A stretch of 64,000 nt of DNA from Rhea pennata (lineage: Eukaryota > Chordata > Aves > Rheiformes > Rheidae): contig NC_084679.1 of NCBI RefSeq assembly GCF_028389875.1, forward strand, positions 62,001 through 126,000. The letters are read 5' to 3'. Positions 12,901-26,221 of this stretch are shown here, in pieces; positions within the stretch are counted from its first letter, which is position 1; each line of letters begins with the position of its first letter. The notes under the pieces were generated by a model. The model was not told where the DNA came from, did not search any database, and worked only from the letters and a program-made list of their open reading frames with translations. The position numbers and the translations under genes are program-made.

Positions 12901-14486
12901 ACTGGAGGGTTCATGGGGAGTCTGAGGGGGCCAGAAGACAGCTGTGGGGCACATGGAAGGCTGCTAGGGTAGTGCAGAGTGCACTAGAGAGCTGCTAAGG
13001 GGTCTGGAGGGACAACAGAGGTCAGCAGATGGAAAATAGAAGGCTAAACCAGAGCAGCAGGCTACTGCAGGGGCCAGGGCAGCAACTTAGGGCTGCAGGG
13101 CAAGAAGAAGGGCTCCTGGGGGATTCTAAGGGGGCATGAGGGAGGCTAATGGGTCTAGAGGGCACCAGGACAAACCTCTGGGGCAGCAGGAAAGCTGAAA
13201 GAGTAGTCCTGGTGCTCTGGAGGGTTTCTGAGGGGACTCCTGGAGGCAAAGATGACTGTGGGGAAGAAGGAAGATAGCTGGAGGCATTCTGAGGAGACTA
13301 GAGGGTTTCTGAGGGAGCTGGGGAGGCCAGAAGATAGCTCTGGGGCACACAGAAAGCTGCTAGGGTAGTGCAGAGTGCTCGAGAGGGGTGCTAAGGTGTC
13401 TGGAGGGACAACACAGGTCAGCAAATGGAAAATAGAAGGCCAAAGGGACAGGCCAAAGCAGAGCAGCGGGCCGCTGAAGGGGCTAGAGCGCCAACAGAGG
13501 GCCCCAGGGCAAGAAGAGGAGTTCTGAGGGAATTCTGAGGGGCCTACAGGAGGCCTAATGGGTCTAGAGAGCCAGAAGGAAAGCTGAAAGAGTAGTCCCG
13601 AGTGCACTAGAGGGTTTCTGAGGTGAATCTTGGAGGCAAAGACAACTCTGGCACACGGAAGGCTGCTAGGGTAGTGCAGAGTGCACTAGAGTGGTGCTAA
13701 GGGTTCTGGAGGGCAAACACAGGCCAGTGGATGGGAAATAGAAGGCCAAAGGGGCAGGCCAAAACAGAGCAGCGGGCCGCTGAAGTGGCTGGAGTGCCAA
13801 CAGAAGGCTCCAGGACAGGAAGAAGGGTCTTGGGGATTCTGAGGGGACAAGAGGGGGCCTAATGGGTCCAGAGGGCACCAGGACAAACCTCTGGGGCAGC
13901 AGGAAAGCTGAAAGAGTAATCCCGAGTGCACTAGAGGGTTTCTGAGGGGACTCCAAGGGGCAAAGATGACTGTGGGGGAGAAAGAAGAGAGCTGGAGGCA
14001 TTCTGAGGAGACTGGAGGGTTCGTGGGGAGTCTGGGGAGGCCACGAGACAGCTCTGGGACACACAGAAGGCTGAAACAGCAGTCCAGAGTGCACTAGAGC
14101 AGTGCTAAGGGGTCTGGAGGGCCAACAGAGGTCTGAGTGTAGAAAATAAATGGCCAAAAGAGGTTGCTAAAGGGCAGCAGCAGCAGGCTGCTGAAGGGAC
14201 TGGAGCACGAACCAGGGGGGCCCAAGGCCAGAAGACGACCTCCAGTGGGATTCTGAGCGCACTCCAGGAGTGCTTCAGGGTGCAGAAGGCGAGAAGAGAG
14301 CTCTGGGGCAGAAGAAAGGCTGGAAGAGTAGTCCAGATTGCACTGGGGAGAGCCCAAGGTGTGCAGAGGGCCCCCAAAAGACTCTTGGGAACAAGGTAGG
14401 AATCCGGACGGGTTCTGAGAAGACTGGGTGGTTCTGAAGGGGTCCGCAAAGGCAGAAGCCTGCTCTCGGGCCACCATTCCATCCAA
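3969..14486. repeat. Six tandem 1,753-bp L units
   Basis: Landmarks are spaced exactly 1,753 bp apart six times (units end at 5721, 7474, 9227, 10980, 12733 and 14486). The copies look almost identical by eye. One internal site differs: CTCCTTGGGG in units 1 and 3, CTCCTGGGGG in units 2, 4, 5 and 6. Units 1-5 end with GTGTAAAAAATAAATGG and CAGCAAGCTGCTG. Unit 6 instead has GTGTAGAAAATAAATGG and CAGCAGGCTGCTG, plus G-to-A in the landmark (GCCACCATTCC). Confidence 0.95.
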
Positions 14487-17400
14487 AAGGGGTGTCCAGA
14501 GAGCCCAGGAGGGGTCCTCGGGGCTCTAGAGGGCCAGGAGAAGACTCTGGGGCGCTGTGGAGGTCAAAAGAGGGGTGCGGAGCAGAGCAGAGGGTCACAG
14601 AGAGGGCTGGAGGACCAAAGGAGTCCTCCGGGGCAGAACGAAAGCCTGCGGAGGGGCTCTGAGGGGGGAGTCGAGGGCTGCTAAAGAGGCTGACGGACTA
14701 GAAGACAGCTGTGGGGCACAAGGAAGGCTGCGAGGTTAGTGCAGAGCACACGAGAGAGGTGCTAAGGGGTCTAGAGGGATAACAGAGGTCAGCAGATGGA
14801 AAACAGAAGGCTAAACCAGAGCAGCAGGCTGCTACAGGGGCCAGAGCAGCAACTGAGGGCTGCAGGGCAAGAAGAAGGGCTCCTGGGGGATTCTAAGCGG
14901 GCAAGAGGGAGGCTAATGGGTCTAGAGGACACCAGGACAAACCTCTGGGGCAGCAGGAAAGCTGAAAGAGTAATCCCGAGTGCACTAGAGGGTTTCTGAG
15001 GGGACTCCAAGGGGCAAAGATGACTGTGGGGAAGAAGGAAGAGAGCTGGAGGCATTCTGAGGAGACTGGAGGGTTCGTGGGGAGTCTGGGGAGGCCACGA
15101 GTCAGCTCTGGGACACACAGAAGGCTGAAACAGCAGTCCAGAGTGCACTAGAGCAGTGCTAAGGGGTCTGGAGGGCCAACAGAGGTCTGAGTGTAGAAAA
15201 TAAATGGCCAAAAGAGGTTGTTAAAGGGCAGCAGCAGGCTGCTGAAGGGACTGGAGCACGAACCAGGGGGGCCCAAGGCCAGAAGACGACCTCCAGTGGG
15301 ATTCTGAGCGCACTCCAGGAGTGCTTCGGGGTGCAGAAGGCGAGGAGAGAGCTCTGGGGCAGAAGAAAGGCTGGAAGAGTAGTCCAGAGTGCACTGGGGA
15401 GAGCCCAAGGTGTGCAGAGGGCCTCCAAAAGACTCTTGGGAACAAGGTAGGAATCCGGACGGGTTCTGAGAAGACTGGGTGGTTCTGAAAGGGTCCGCAA
15501 AGGCAGAAGCCTGCTCTCGGGCCGCCATTCCATCCAAAAGGGGTGTCCAGAGAGCACAAGAGGGGTCGCTGGGGCCCTCGGGGCTCTCTAGGGTGCTAAA
15601 GCTGAAAGAGTAATCCCGAGTGCACTAGAGGGTTTCTGAGGGGACTCCAAGGGGCAAAGATGACCCTGGGGAAGAAGGAAGAGAGCTGGAGGCATTCTAA
15701 GGAGACTAGAGGGTTCCTGAGGGAGCTGGGGAGGCCATGAGTCAGCTGTGGGGCACACAGAAGGCTGCAAGGGTAGTGCAGAGTGCACTAGAGCGCTGCT
15801 AAGGGTTCTGGAGGGCCAACAGAGGTGGGCAGATGCAAAATAAAAGGCCAAAGGAGGTTTCTAAAGCAGAGCAGCGGGCTGCTGAAGGGACTGGAGCACC
15901 AATCAGAGGGCTCCAGGGCAGGAAGAAGGTGTCGTGGGGGATTCTGAGGGCACTCCAGGAGTGCTTCAGGGTGCAGAAGGCGAGAAGAGAGCTCTGGGGC
16001 AGAAGAAAGGCTGGAAGAGTAGTCCAGAGTGCACTGGGGAGAGCCCAAGGTGTGCAGAGGGCCTCCAAAAGACTCTTGGGAACAAGGTAGGAATCCGGAC
16101 GGGTTCTGAGAAGACTGGGTGGTTCTGTAGGGGTCCGCAAAGGCAGAAGCCTGCTCTCGGGCCGCCATTCCATCCAAAAGGGGTGTCCAGAGAGCCCAGG
16201 AGGGGTCCTCGGGGCTCTAGAGGGCCAGGAGAAGACTCTGGGGCGCTGTGGAGGTCAAAAGAGGGGTGCGGAGCAGAGCAGAGGGTCACAGAGAGGGCTG
16301 GAGGACCAAAGGAGTCCTCCGGGGCAGAATGAAAGCCTGCGGAGGGGCTCTGAGGGGGGAGTCGAGGGCTGCTAAAGAGGCTGACGGACTAGAAGACAGC
16401 TGTGGGGCACAAGGAAGGCTGCGAGGTTAGTGCAGAGCGCACGAGAGAGGTGCTAAGGGGTCTAGAGGGATAACAGAGGTCAGCAGATGGAAAACAGAAG
16501 GCTAAACCAGAGCAGCAGGCTGCTACAGGGGCCAGAGCAGCAACTGAGGGCTGCAGGGCAAGAAGAAGGGCTCCTGGGGGATTCTAAGCGGGCAAGAGGG
16601 AGGCTAATGGGTCTAGAGGGCACCAGGACAAACCTCTGGGGCAGCAGGAAAGCTGAAAGAGTAATCCCGAGTGCACTAGAGGGTTTCTGAGGGGACTCCA
16701 AGGGGCAAAGATGACTCTGGGGAAGAAGGAAGAGAGCTGGAGACATTCTGAGGAGACTGGAGGGTTCCTGGGGAGTCTGGGGAGGCCACGAGTCAGCTCT
16801 GGGACACACAGAAGGCTGAAACTGTAGTCCAGAGTGCACTAGAGCAGTGCTAAGGGGTCTGGAGGGCCAACAGAGGTCTGAGTGTAGAAAATAAATGGCC
16901 AAAAGAGGTTGCTAAAGGGCAGCAGCAGGCTGCTGAAGGGACTGGAGCACGAACCAGGGGGGCCCAAGGCCAGAAGACGACCTCCAGTGGGATTCTGAGC
17001 GCACTCCAAGAGTGCTTCGGGGTGCAGAAGGCGAGGAGAGAGCTCTGGGGCAGAAGAAAGGCTGGAAGAGTAGTCCAGAGTGCACTGGGGAGAGCCCAAG
17101 GTGTGCAGAGGGCCCCCAAAAGACTCTTGGGAACAAGGTAGGAATCCGGACGGGTTCTGAGAAGACTGGCTGGTTCTGAAGGGGTCCGCAAAGGCAGAAG
17201 CCTGCTCTCGGGCCGCCATTCCATCCAAAAGGGGTGTCCAGAGAGCACAAGAGGGGTCGCTGGGGCCCTCGGGGCTCTCTAGGGTGCTAAAGCTGAAAGA
17301 GTAATCCCGAGTGCACTAGAGGGTTTCTGAGGGGACTCCAAGGGGCAAAGATGACCCTGGGGATGAAGGAAGAGAGCTGGAGCCATTCTAAGGAGACTAG

Positions 17401-19560
17401 AGGGTTCCTGAGGGAGCTGGGGAGGCCATGAGTCAGCTGTGGGGCACACAGAAGGCTGCAAGGGTAGTGCAGAGTGCACTAGAGCGCTGCTAAGGGTTCT
17501 GGAGGGCCAACAGAGGTGGGCAGATGCAAAATAAAAGGCCAAAGGAGGTTTCTAAAGCAGAGCAGCGGGCTGCTGAAGGGACTGGAGCACCAATCAGAGG
17601 GCTCCAGGGCAGGAAGAAGGTGTCGTGGGGGATTCTGAGGGCACTCCAAGAGTGCTTCAGGGTGCAGAAGGCGAGAAGAGAGCTCTGGAGCAGAAGAAAG
17701 GCTGGAAGAGTAGTCCAGAGTGCACTGGGGAGAGCCCAAGGTGTGCAGAGGGCCCCCAAAAGACTCTTGGGAACAAGGTAGGAATCCGGACGGGTTCTGA
17801 GAAGACTGGGTGGTTCTGAAGGGGTCCGCAAAGGCAGAAGCCTGCTCTCGGGCCGCCATTCCATCCAAAAGGGGTGTCCAGAGAGCACAAGAGGGGTCGC
17901 TGGGGCCCTCGGGGCTCTCTAGGGTGCTAAAGCTGAAAGAGTAATCCCGAGTGCACTAGGGGGTTTCTGAGGGGACACCAAGGGGCAAAGATGACTGTGG
18001 GGAAGAAGGAAGAGAGCTGGAGGCATTCTGAGGAGACTGGAGGGTTTGTGGGGAGTCTGAGGGGGCCAGAAGACAGCTGTGGGACACACAGAAGGCTGAA
18101 ACTGTACTCCAGAGTGTACTAGAGCAGTGCTAAGGGGTCTGGAGGGCCAACAGAGGTCTGAGTGTAGAAAATAAATGGCCAAAAGAGGTTGCTAAAGGGC
18201 AGCAACAGCAGGCTGCTGAAGGGACTGGAGCACGAACCAGGGGTCCCAAGGCCAGAAGACGACCTCCAGTGGGATTCTGAGCGCACTCCAGGAGTGCTTC
18301 GGGGTGCAGAAGGCGAGGAGAGAGCTCTGGGGCAGAAGAAAGGCTGGAAGAGTAGTCCAGAGTGCACTGGGGAGAGCCCAAGGTGTGCAGAGGGCCCCCA
18401 AAAGACTCTTGGGAACAAAGTAGGAATCCGGACGGGTTCTGAGAAGACTGGGTGGTTCTGAAAGGGTCCGCAAAGGCAGAAGCCTGCTCTCGGGCCGCCA
18501 TTCCATCCAAAAGGGGTGTCCAGAGAGCCCAGGAGGGGTCCTCGGGGCTCTAGAGGGCCAGGAGAAGACTCTGGGGCGCTGTGGAGGTCAAAAGAGGGGT
18601 GCGGAGCAGAGCAGAGGGTCACAGAGAGGGCTGGAGGACCAAAGGAGTCCTCCGGGGCAGAACGAAAGCCTGCGGAGGGGCTTTGAGGGGGGAGTCGAGG
18701 GCTGCTAAAGAGGCTGACGGACTAGAAGACAGCTGTGGGGCACAAGGAAGGCTGCGAGGTTAGTGCAGAGCGCACGAGAGAGGTGCTAAGGGGTCTAGAG
18801 GGATAACAGAGGTCAGCAGATGGAAAACAGAAGGCTAAACCAGAGCAGCAGGCTGCTACAGGGGCCAGAGCAGCAACTGAGGGCTGCAGGGCAAGAAGAA
18901 GGGCTCCTGGGGGATTCTAAGCGGGCAAGAGGGAGGCTAATGGGTCTAGAGGGCACCAGGACAAACCTCTGGGGGCAGCAGGAAAGCTGAAAGAGTAATC
19001 CCGAGTGCACTAGAGGGTTTCTGAGGGGACTCCAAGGGGCAAAGATGACCGTGGGGAAGAAGGAAGAGAGCTGGAGACATTCTGAGGAGACTAGAGGGTT
19101 CGTGGGGAGTCTGGGGAGGCCACGAGTCAGCTGTGGGGCACACAGAAGGCTGAAACTGTAGTCCAGAGTGCACTAGAGCAGTGCTAAGGGGTCTGGAGGG
19201 CCAACAGAGGTGTGCAGATGCAAAATAAAAGGCCAAAGGAGGTTTCTAAAGCAGAGCAGCGGGCTGCTGAAGGGACTGGAGCACCGATCGGAGGGCTCCA
19301 GGGCAGGAAGAAGGTGTCGTGGGGGATTCTGAGCGCACTCCAAGAGTGCTTCAGGGTGCAGAAGGCGAGAAGAGAGCTCTGGAGCAGAAGAAAGGCTGGA
19401 AGAGTAGTCCAGAGTGCACTGGGGAGAGCCCAAGGTGCCCAAGGTGTTCCCAAGACTCTTGGGAACAAGGTAGGAATCCGGACGGGTTCTGAGAAGACTG
19501 GGTGGTTCTGAAGGGGTCCGCAAAGGCAGAAGCCTGCTCTCGGGCCGCCATTCCATCCAA
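14487..19560. repeat. Macrosatellite block M-S-M-S-S-M
   Basis: Landmark spacings are 1,051, 640, 1,051, 640, 642 and 1,050 bp. The last M unit ends in a variant where the usual GTGTGCAGAGGGCCC stretch is replaced by GTGCCCAAGGTGTTCCC (about 19,435-19,451). Confidence 0.9.
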
Positions 19561-21313
19561 AAGGGGTGTCCAGAGAGCCCAGGAGGAGTCGCTGGGGCCC
19601 TCGGGGCTCTCTAGGGTGCTAAAGCTGAAAGAGTAATCCCGAGTGCACTAGAGGGTTTCTGAGGGGACTCCAAGGGGCAAAGATGACTGTGGGGAAGAAG
19701 GAAGAGAGCTGGAGGCATTCTGAGGAGACTGGAGGGTTCGTGGGGAGTCTGAGGGGGCCAGAAGACAGCTGTGGGGCACATGGAAGGCTGCTAGGGTAGT
19801 GCAGTGTGCACTAGAGAGCTGCTAAGGGGTCTGGAGGGACAACAGAGGTCAGCAGATGGAAAATAGAAGGCTAAACCAGAGCAGCAGGCTACTGCAGGGG
19901 CCAGGGCAGCAACTGAGGGCTGCAGGGCAAGAAGAAGGGCTCCTTGGGGATTCTAAGGGGGCATGAGGGAGGCTAATGGGTCTAGAGGGCACCAGGACAA
20001 ACCTCTGGGGCAGCAGGAAAGCTGAAAGAGTAGTCCTGGTGCTCTGGAGGGTTTCTGAGGGGACTCCTGGAGGCAAAGATGACTGTGGGGAAGAAGGAAG
20101 ATAGCTGGAGGCATTCTGAGGAGACTAGAGGGTTTCTGAGGGAGCTGGGGAGGCCAGAAGATAGCTCTGGGGCACACAGAAAGCTGCTAGGGTAGTGCAG
20201 AGTGCTCGAGAGGGGTGCTAAGGTGTCTGGAGGGACAACACAGGTCAGCAAATGGAAAATAGAAGGCCAAAGGGACAGGCCAAAGCAGAGCAGCGGGCCG
20301 CTGAAGGGGCTAGAGCGCCAACAGAGGGCCCCAGGGCAAGAAGAGGAGTTCTGAGGGAATTCTGAGGGGCCTACAGGAGGCCTAATGGGTCTAGAGAGCC
20401 AGAAGGAAAGCTGAAAGAGTAGTCCCGAGTGCACTAGAGGGTTTCTGAGGTGAATCTTGGAGGCAAAGACAACTCTGGCACACGGAAGGCTGCTAGGGTA
20501 GTGCAGAGTGCACTAGAGTGGTGCTAAGGGTTCTGGAGGGCAAACACAGGCCAGTGGATGGGAAATAGAAGGCCAAAGGGGCAGGCCAAAACAGAGCAGC
20601 GGGCCGCTGAAGTGGCTGGAGTGCCAACAGAAGGCTCCAGGACAGGAAGAAGGGTCTTGGGGATTCTGAGGGGACAAGAGGGGGCCTAATGGGTCCAGAG
20701 GGCACCAGGACAAACCTCTGGGGCAGCAGGAAAGCTGAAAGAGTAATCCCAAGTGCACTAGAGGGTTTCTGAGGGGACACCAAGGGGCAAAGATGACTGT
20801 GGGGGAGAAAGAAGAGAGCTGGAGGCATTCTGAGGAGACTGGAGGGTTCGTGGGGAGTCTGGGGAGGCCACGAGACAGCTCTGGGACACACAGAAGGCTG
20901 AAACAGCAGTCCAGAGTGCACTAGAGCAGTGCTAAGGGGTCTGGAGGGCCAACAGAGGTCTGAGTGTAGAAAATAAATGGCCAAAAGAGGTTGCTAAAGG
21001 GCAGCAGCAGCAGGCTGCTGAAGGGACTGGAGCACGAACCAGGGGGGCCCAAGGCCAGAAGACGACCTCCAGTGGGATTCTGAGCGCACTCCAGGAGTGC
21101 TTCGGGGTGCAGAAGGCGAGGAGAGAGCTCTGGGGCAGAAGAAAGGCTGGAAGAGTAGTCCAGAGTGCACTGGGGAGAGTCCAAGGTGTGCAGAGGGCCC
21201 CCAAAAGACTCTTGGGAACAAGGTAGGAATCCAGACGGGTTCTGAGAAGACTGGGTGGTTCTGAAGGGGTCCGCAAAGGCAGAAGCCTGCTCTCGGGCCG
21301 CCATTCCATCCAA
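19561..21313. repeat. L unit (1,753 bp)
   Basis: Isolated 1,753-bp unit with the same internal module order as the six-copy run. It has small differences, for example CCCAAGTGCACTAG near 20,749. Confidence 0.9.
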
Positions 21314-23416
21314 AAGGGGTGTCCAGAGAGCCCAGGAGGGGTCCTCGGGGCTCTAGAGGGCCAGGAGAAGACTCTGGGGCGCTGTGGAGGTCAAAAGAGG
21401 GGTGCGGAGCAGAGCAGAGGGTCACAGAGAGGGCTGGAGGACCAAAGGAGTCCTCCGGGGCAGAATGAAAGCCTGCGGAGGGGCTCTGAGGGGGGAGTCG
21501 AGGGCTGCTAAAGAGGCTGACGGACTAGAAGACAGCTGTGGGGCACAAGGAAGGCTGCGAGGTTAGTGCAGAGCGCACGAGAGAGGTGCTAAGGGGTCTA
21601 GAGGGATAACAGAGGTCAGCAGATGGAAAACAGAAGGCTAAACCAGAGCAGCAGGCTGCTACAGGGGCCAGAGCAGCAACTGAGGGCTGCAGGGCAAGAA
21701 GAAGGGCTCCTGGGGGATTCTAAGCGGGCAAGAGGGAGGCTAATGGCTCTAGAGGGCACCAGGACAAACCTCTGGGGCAGCAGGAAAGCTGAAAGAGTAA
21801 TCCCGAGTGCACTAGAGGGTTTCTGAGGGGACTCCAAGGGGCAAAGATGACCGTGGGGAAGAAGGAAGAGAGCTGGAGGCATTCTGAGGAGACTGGAGGG
21901 TTCGTGGGGAGTCTGGGGAGGCCACGAGACAGCTCTGGGACACACAGAAGGCTGAAACAGCAGTCCAGAGTGCACTAGAGCAGTGCTAAGGGGTCTGGAG
22001 GGCCAACAGAGGTCTGAGTGTAGAAAATAAATGGCCAAAAGAGGTTGCTAAAGGGCAGCAGCAGCAGGCTGCTGAAGGGACTGGAGCACGAACCAGGGGG
22101 GCCCAAGGCCAGAAGACGACCTCCAGTGGGATTCTGAGCGCACTCCAGGAGTGCTTCGGGGTGCAGAAGGCGAGGAGAGAGCTCTGGAGCAGAAGAAAGG
22201 CTGGAAGAGTAGTCCAGAGTGCACTGGGGAGAGTCCAAGGTGTGCAGAGGGCCCCCAAAAGACTCTTGGGAACAAGGTAGGAATCCGGACGGGTTCTGAG
22301 AAGACTGGGTGGTTCTGAAGGGGTCCGCAAAGGCAGAAGCCTGCTCTCGGGCCGCCATTCCATCCAAAAGGGGTGTCCAGAGAGCCCAGGAGGGGTCCTC
22401 GGGGCTCTAGAGGGCCAGGAGAAGACTCTGGGGCGCTGTGGAGGTCAAAAGAGGGGTGCGGAGCAGAGCAGAGGGTCACAGAGAGGGCTGGAGGACCAAA
22501 GGAGTCCTCCGGGGCAGAACGAAAGCCTGCGAAGGGGCTCTGAGGGGGGAGTCGAGGGCTGCTAAAGAGGCTGACGGACTAGAAGACAGCTGTGGGGCAC
22601 AAGGAAGGCTGCGAGGTTAGTGCAGAGCGCACGAGAGAGGTGCTAAGGGGTCTAGAGGGATAACAGAGGTCAGCAGATGGAAAACAGAAGGCTAAACCAG
22701 AGCAGCAGGCTGCTACAGGGGCCAGAGCAGCAACTGAGGGCTGCAGGGCAAGAAGAAGGGCTCCTGGGGGATTCTAAGCGGGCAAGAGGGAGGCTAATGG
22801 GTCTAGAGGGCACCAGGACAAACCTCTGGGGCAGCAGGAAAGCTGAAAGAGTAATCCCGAGTGCACTAGAGGGTTTCTGAGGGGACTCCAAGGGGCAAAG
22901 ATGACTGTGGGGAAGAAGGAAGAGAGCTGGAGACATTCTGAGGAGACTGGAGGGTTCGTGGGGAGTCTGGGGAGGCCACGAGTCAGCTGTGGGGCACACA
23001 GAAGGCTGAAACTGTAGTCCAGAGTGCACTAGAGCAGTGCTAAGGGGTCTGGAGGGCCAACAGAGGTGTGCAGATGCAAAATAAAAGGCCAAAGGAGGTT
23101 TCTAAAGCAGAGCAGCGGGCTGCTGAAGGGACTGGAGCACCGATCGGAGGGCTCCAGGGCAGGAAGAAGGTGTCGTGGGGGATTCTGAGGGCACTCTAAG
23201 AGTGCTTCAGGGTGCAGAAGGCGAGAAGAGAGCTCTGGAGCAGAAGAAAGGCTGGAAGAGTAGTCCAGAGTGCACTGGGGAGAGCCCAAGGTGCCCAAGG
23301 TGTTCCCAAGACTCTTGGGAACAAGGTAGGAATCCGGACGGGTTCTGAGAAGACTGGGTGGTTCTGAAGGGGTCCGCAAAGGCAGAAGCCTGCTCTCGGG
23401 CCGCCATTCCATCCAA
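21314..23416. repeat. Two M units
   Basis: Spacings of 1,054 and 1,049 bp. The second ends with the GTGCCCAAGGTGTTCCC variant near 23,291, like the M unit ending at 19,560. Confidence 0.9.
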
Positions 23417-25169
23417 AAGGGGTGTCCAGAGAGCCCAGGAGGAGTCGCTGGGGCCCTCGGGGCTCTCTAGGGTGCTAAAGCTGAAAGAGTAATCCCGAGT
23501 GCACTAGGGGGTTTCTGAGGGGACTCCAAGGGGCAAAGATGACTGTGGGGAAGAAGGAAGAGAGCTGGAGGCATTCTGAGGAGACTGGAGGGTTTGTGGG
23601 GAGTCTGAGGGGGCCAGAAGACAGCTGTGGGGCACATGGAAGGCTGCTAGGGTAGTGCAGAGTGCACTAGAGAGCTGCTAAGGGGTCTGGAGGGACAACA
23701 GAGGTCAGCAGATGGAAAATAGAAGGCTAAACCAGAGCAGCAGGCTACTGCAGGGGCCAGAGCAGCAACTTAGGGCTGCAGGGCAAGAAGAAGGGCTCCT
23801 GGGGGATTCTAAGGGGGCATGAGGGAGGCTAATGGGTCTAGAGGGCACCAGGACAAACCTCTGGGGCAGCAGGAAAGCTGAAAGAGTAGTCCTGGTGCTC
23901 TGGAGGGTTTCTGAGGGGACTCCTGGAGGCAAAGATGACTGTGGGGAAGAAGGAAGATAGCTGGAGGCATTCTGAGGAGACTAGAGGGTTTCTGAGGGAG
24001 CTGGGGAGGCCAGAAGATAGCTCTGGGGCACACAGAAAGCTGCTAGGGTAGTGCAGAGTGCTCGAGAGGGGTGCTAAGGTGTCTGGAGGGACAACACAGG
24101 TCAGCAAATGGAAAATAGAAGGCCAAAGGGACAGGCCAAAGCAGAGCAGCGGGCCGCTGAAGGGGCTAGAGCGCCAACAGAGGGCCCCAGGGCAAGAAGA
24201 GGAGTTCTGAGGGAATTCTGAGGGGCCTACAGGAGGCCTAATGGGTCTAGAGAGCCAGAAGGAAAGCTGAAAGAGTAGTCCCGAGTGCACTAGAGGGTTT
24301 CTGAGGTGAATCTTGGAGGCAAAGACAACTCTGGCACACGGAAGGCTGCTAGGGTAGTGCAGAGTGCACTAGAGTGGTGCTAAGGGTTCTGGAGGGCAAA
24401 CACAGGCCAGTGGATGGGAAATAGAAGGCCAAAGGGGCAGGCCAAAACAGAGCAGCGGGCCGCTGAAGTGGCTGGAGTGCCAACAGAAGGCTCCAGGACA
24501 GGAAGAAGGGTCTTGGGGATTCTGAGGGGACAAGAGGGGGCCTAATGGGTCCAGAGGGCACCAGGACAAACCTCTGGGGCAGCAGGAAAGCTGAAAGAGT
24601 AATCCCAAGTGCACTAGAGGGTTTCTGAGGGGACTCCAAGGGGCAAAGATGACTGTGGGGGAGAAAGAAGAGAGCTGGAGGCATTCTGAGGAGACTGGAG
24701 GGTTCGTGGGGAGTCTGGGGAGGCCACGAGACAGCTCTGGGACACACAGAAGGCTGAAACAGCAGTCCAGAGTGCACTAGAGCAGTGCTAAGGGGTCTGG
24801 AGGGCCAACAGAGGTCTGAGTGTAGAAAATAAATGGCCAAAAGAGGTTGCTAAAGGGCAGCAGCAGCAGGCTGCTGAAGGGACTGGAGCACGAACCAGGG
24901 GGGCCCAAGGCCAGAAGACGACCTCCAGTGGGATTCTGAGCGCACTCCAGGAGTGCTTCGGGGTGCAGAAGGCGAGGAGAGAGCTCTGGGGCAGAAGAAA
25001 GGCTGGAAGAGTAGTCCAGAGTGCACTGGGGAGAGTCCAAGGTGTGCAGAGGGCCCCCAAAAGACTCTTGGGAACAAGGTAGGAATCCGAACGGGTTCTG
25101 AGAAGACTGGGTGGTTCTGAAGGGGTCCGCAAAGGCAGAAGCCTGCTCTCGGGCCGCCATTCCATCCAA
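23417..25169. repeat. L unit (1,753 bp)
   Basis: Single L unit between M units. It shares the CCCAAGTGCACTAG change (about 24,604) with the L units at 19,561 and 26,222, which sets these three apart from the six-copy run. Confidence 0.9.
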
Positions 25170-26221
25170 AAGGGGTGTCCAGAGAGCCCAGGAGGGGTCC
25201 TCGGGGCTCTAGAGGGCCAGGAGAAGACTCTGGGGCGCTGTGGAGGTCAAAAGAGGGGTGCGGAGCAGAGCAGAGGGTCACAGAGAGGGCTGGAGGACCA
25301 AAGGAGTCCTCCGGGGCAGAACGAAAGCCTGCGGAGGGGCTCTGAGGGGGGAGTCGAGGGCTGCTAAAGAGGCTGACGGACTAGAAGACAGCTGTGGGGC
25401 ACAAGGAAGGCTGCGAGGTTAGTGCAGAGCGCACGAGAGAGGTGCTAAGGGGTCTAGAGGGATAACAGAGGTCAGCAGATGGAAAACAGAAGGCTAAACC
25501 AGAGCAGCAGGCTGCTACAGGGGCCAGAGCAGCAACTGAGGGCTGCAGGGCAAGAAGAAGGGCTCCTGGGGGATTCTAAGCGGGCAAGAGGGAGGCTAAT
25601 GGGTCTAGAGGGCACCAGGACAAACCTCTGGGGCAGCAGGAAAGCTGAAAGAGTAATCCCGAGTGCACTAGAGGGTTTCTGAGGGGACTCCAAGGGGCAA
25701 AGATGACTGTGGGGAAGAAGGAAGAGAGCTGGAGGCATTCTGAGGAGACTGGAGGGTTCGTGGGGAGTCTGGGGAGGCCACGAGACAGCTCTGGGACACA
25801 CAGAAGGCTGAAACAGCAGTCCAGAGTGCACTAGAGCAGTGCTAAGGGGTCTGGAGGGCCAACAGAGGTCTGAGTGTAGAAAATAAATGGCCAAAAGAGG
25901 TTGCTAAAGGGCAGCAGCAGCAGGCTGCTGAAGGGACTGGAGCACGAACCAGGGGGGCCCAAGGCCAGAAGACGACCTCCAGTGGGATTCTGAGCGCACT
26001 CCAGGAGTGCTTCGGGGTGCAGAAGGCGAGGAGAGAGCTCTGGGGCAGAAGAAAGGCTGGAAGAGTAGTCCAGAGTGCACTGGGGAGAGCCCAAGGTGCC
26101 CAAGGTGTTCCCAAGACTCTTGGGAACAAGGTAGGAATCCGGACGGGTTCTGAGAAGACTGGGTGGTTCTGAAGGGGTCCGCAAAGGCAGAAGCCTGCTC
26201 TCGGGCCGCCATTCCATCCAA
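25170..26221. repeat. M unit with variant end
   Basis: 1,052-bp unit that again ends with the GTGCCCAAGGTGTTCCC variant (about 26,095) just before an L unit. Confidence 0.9.
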
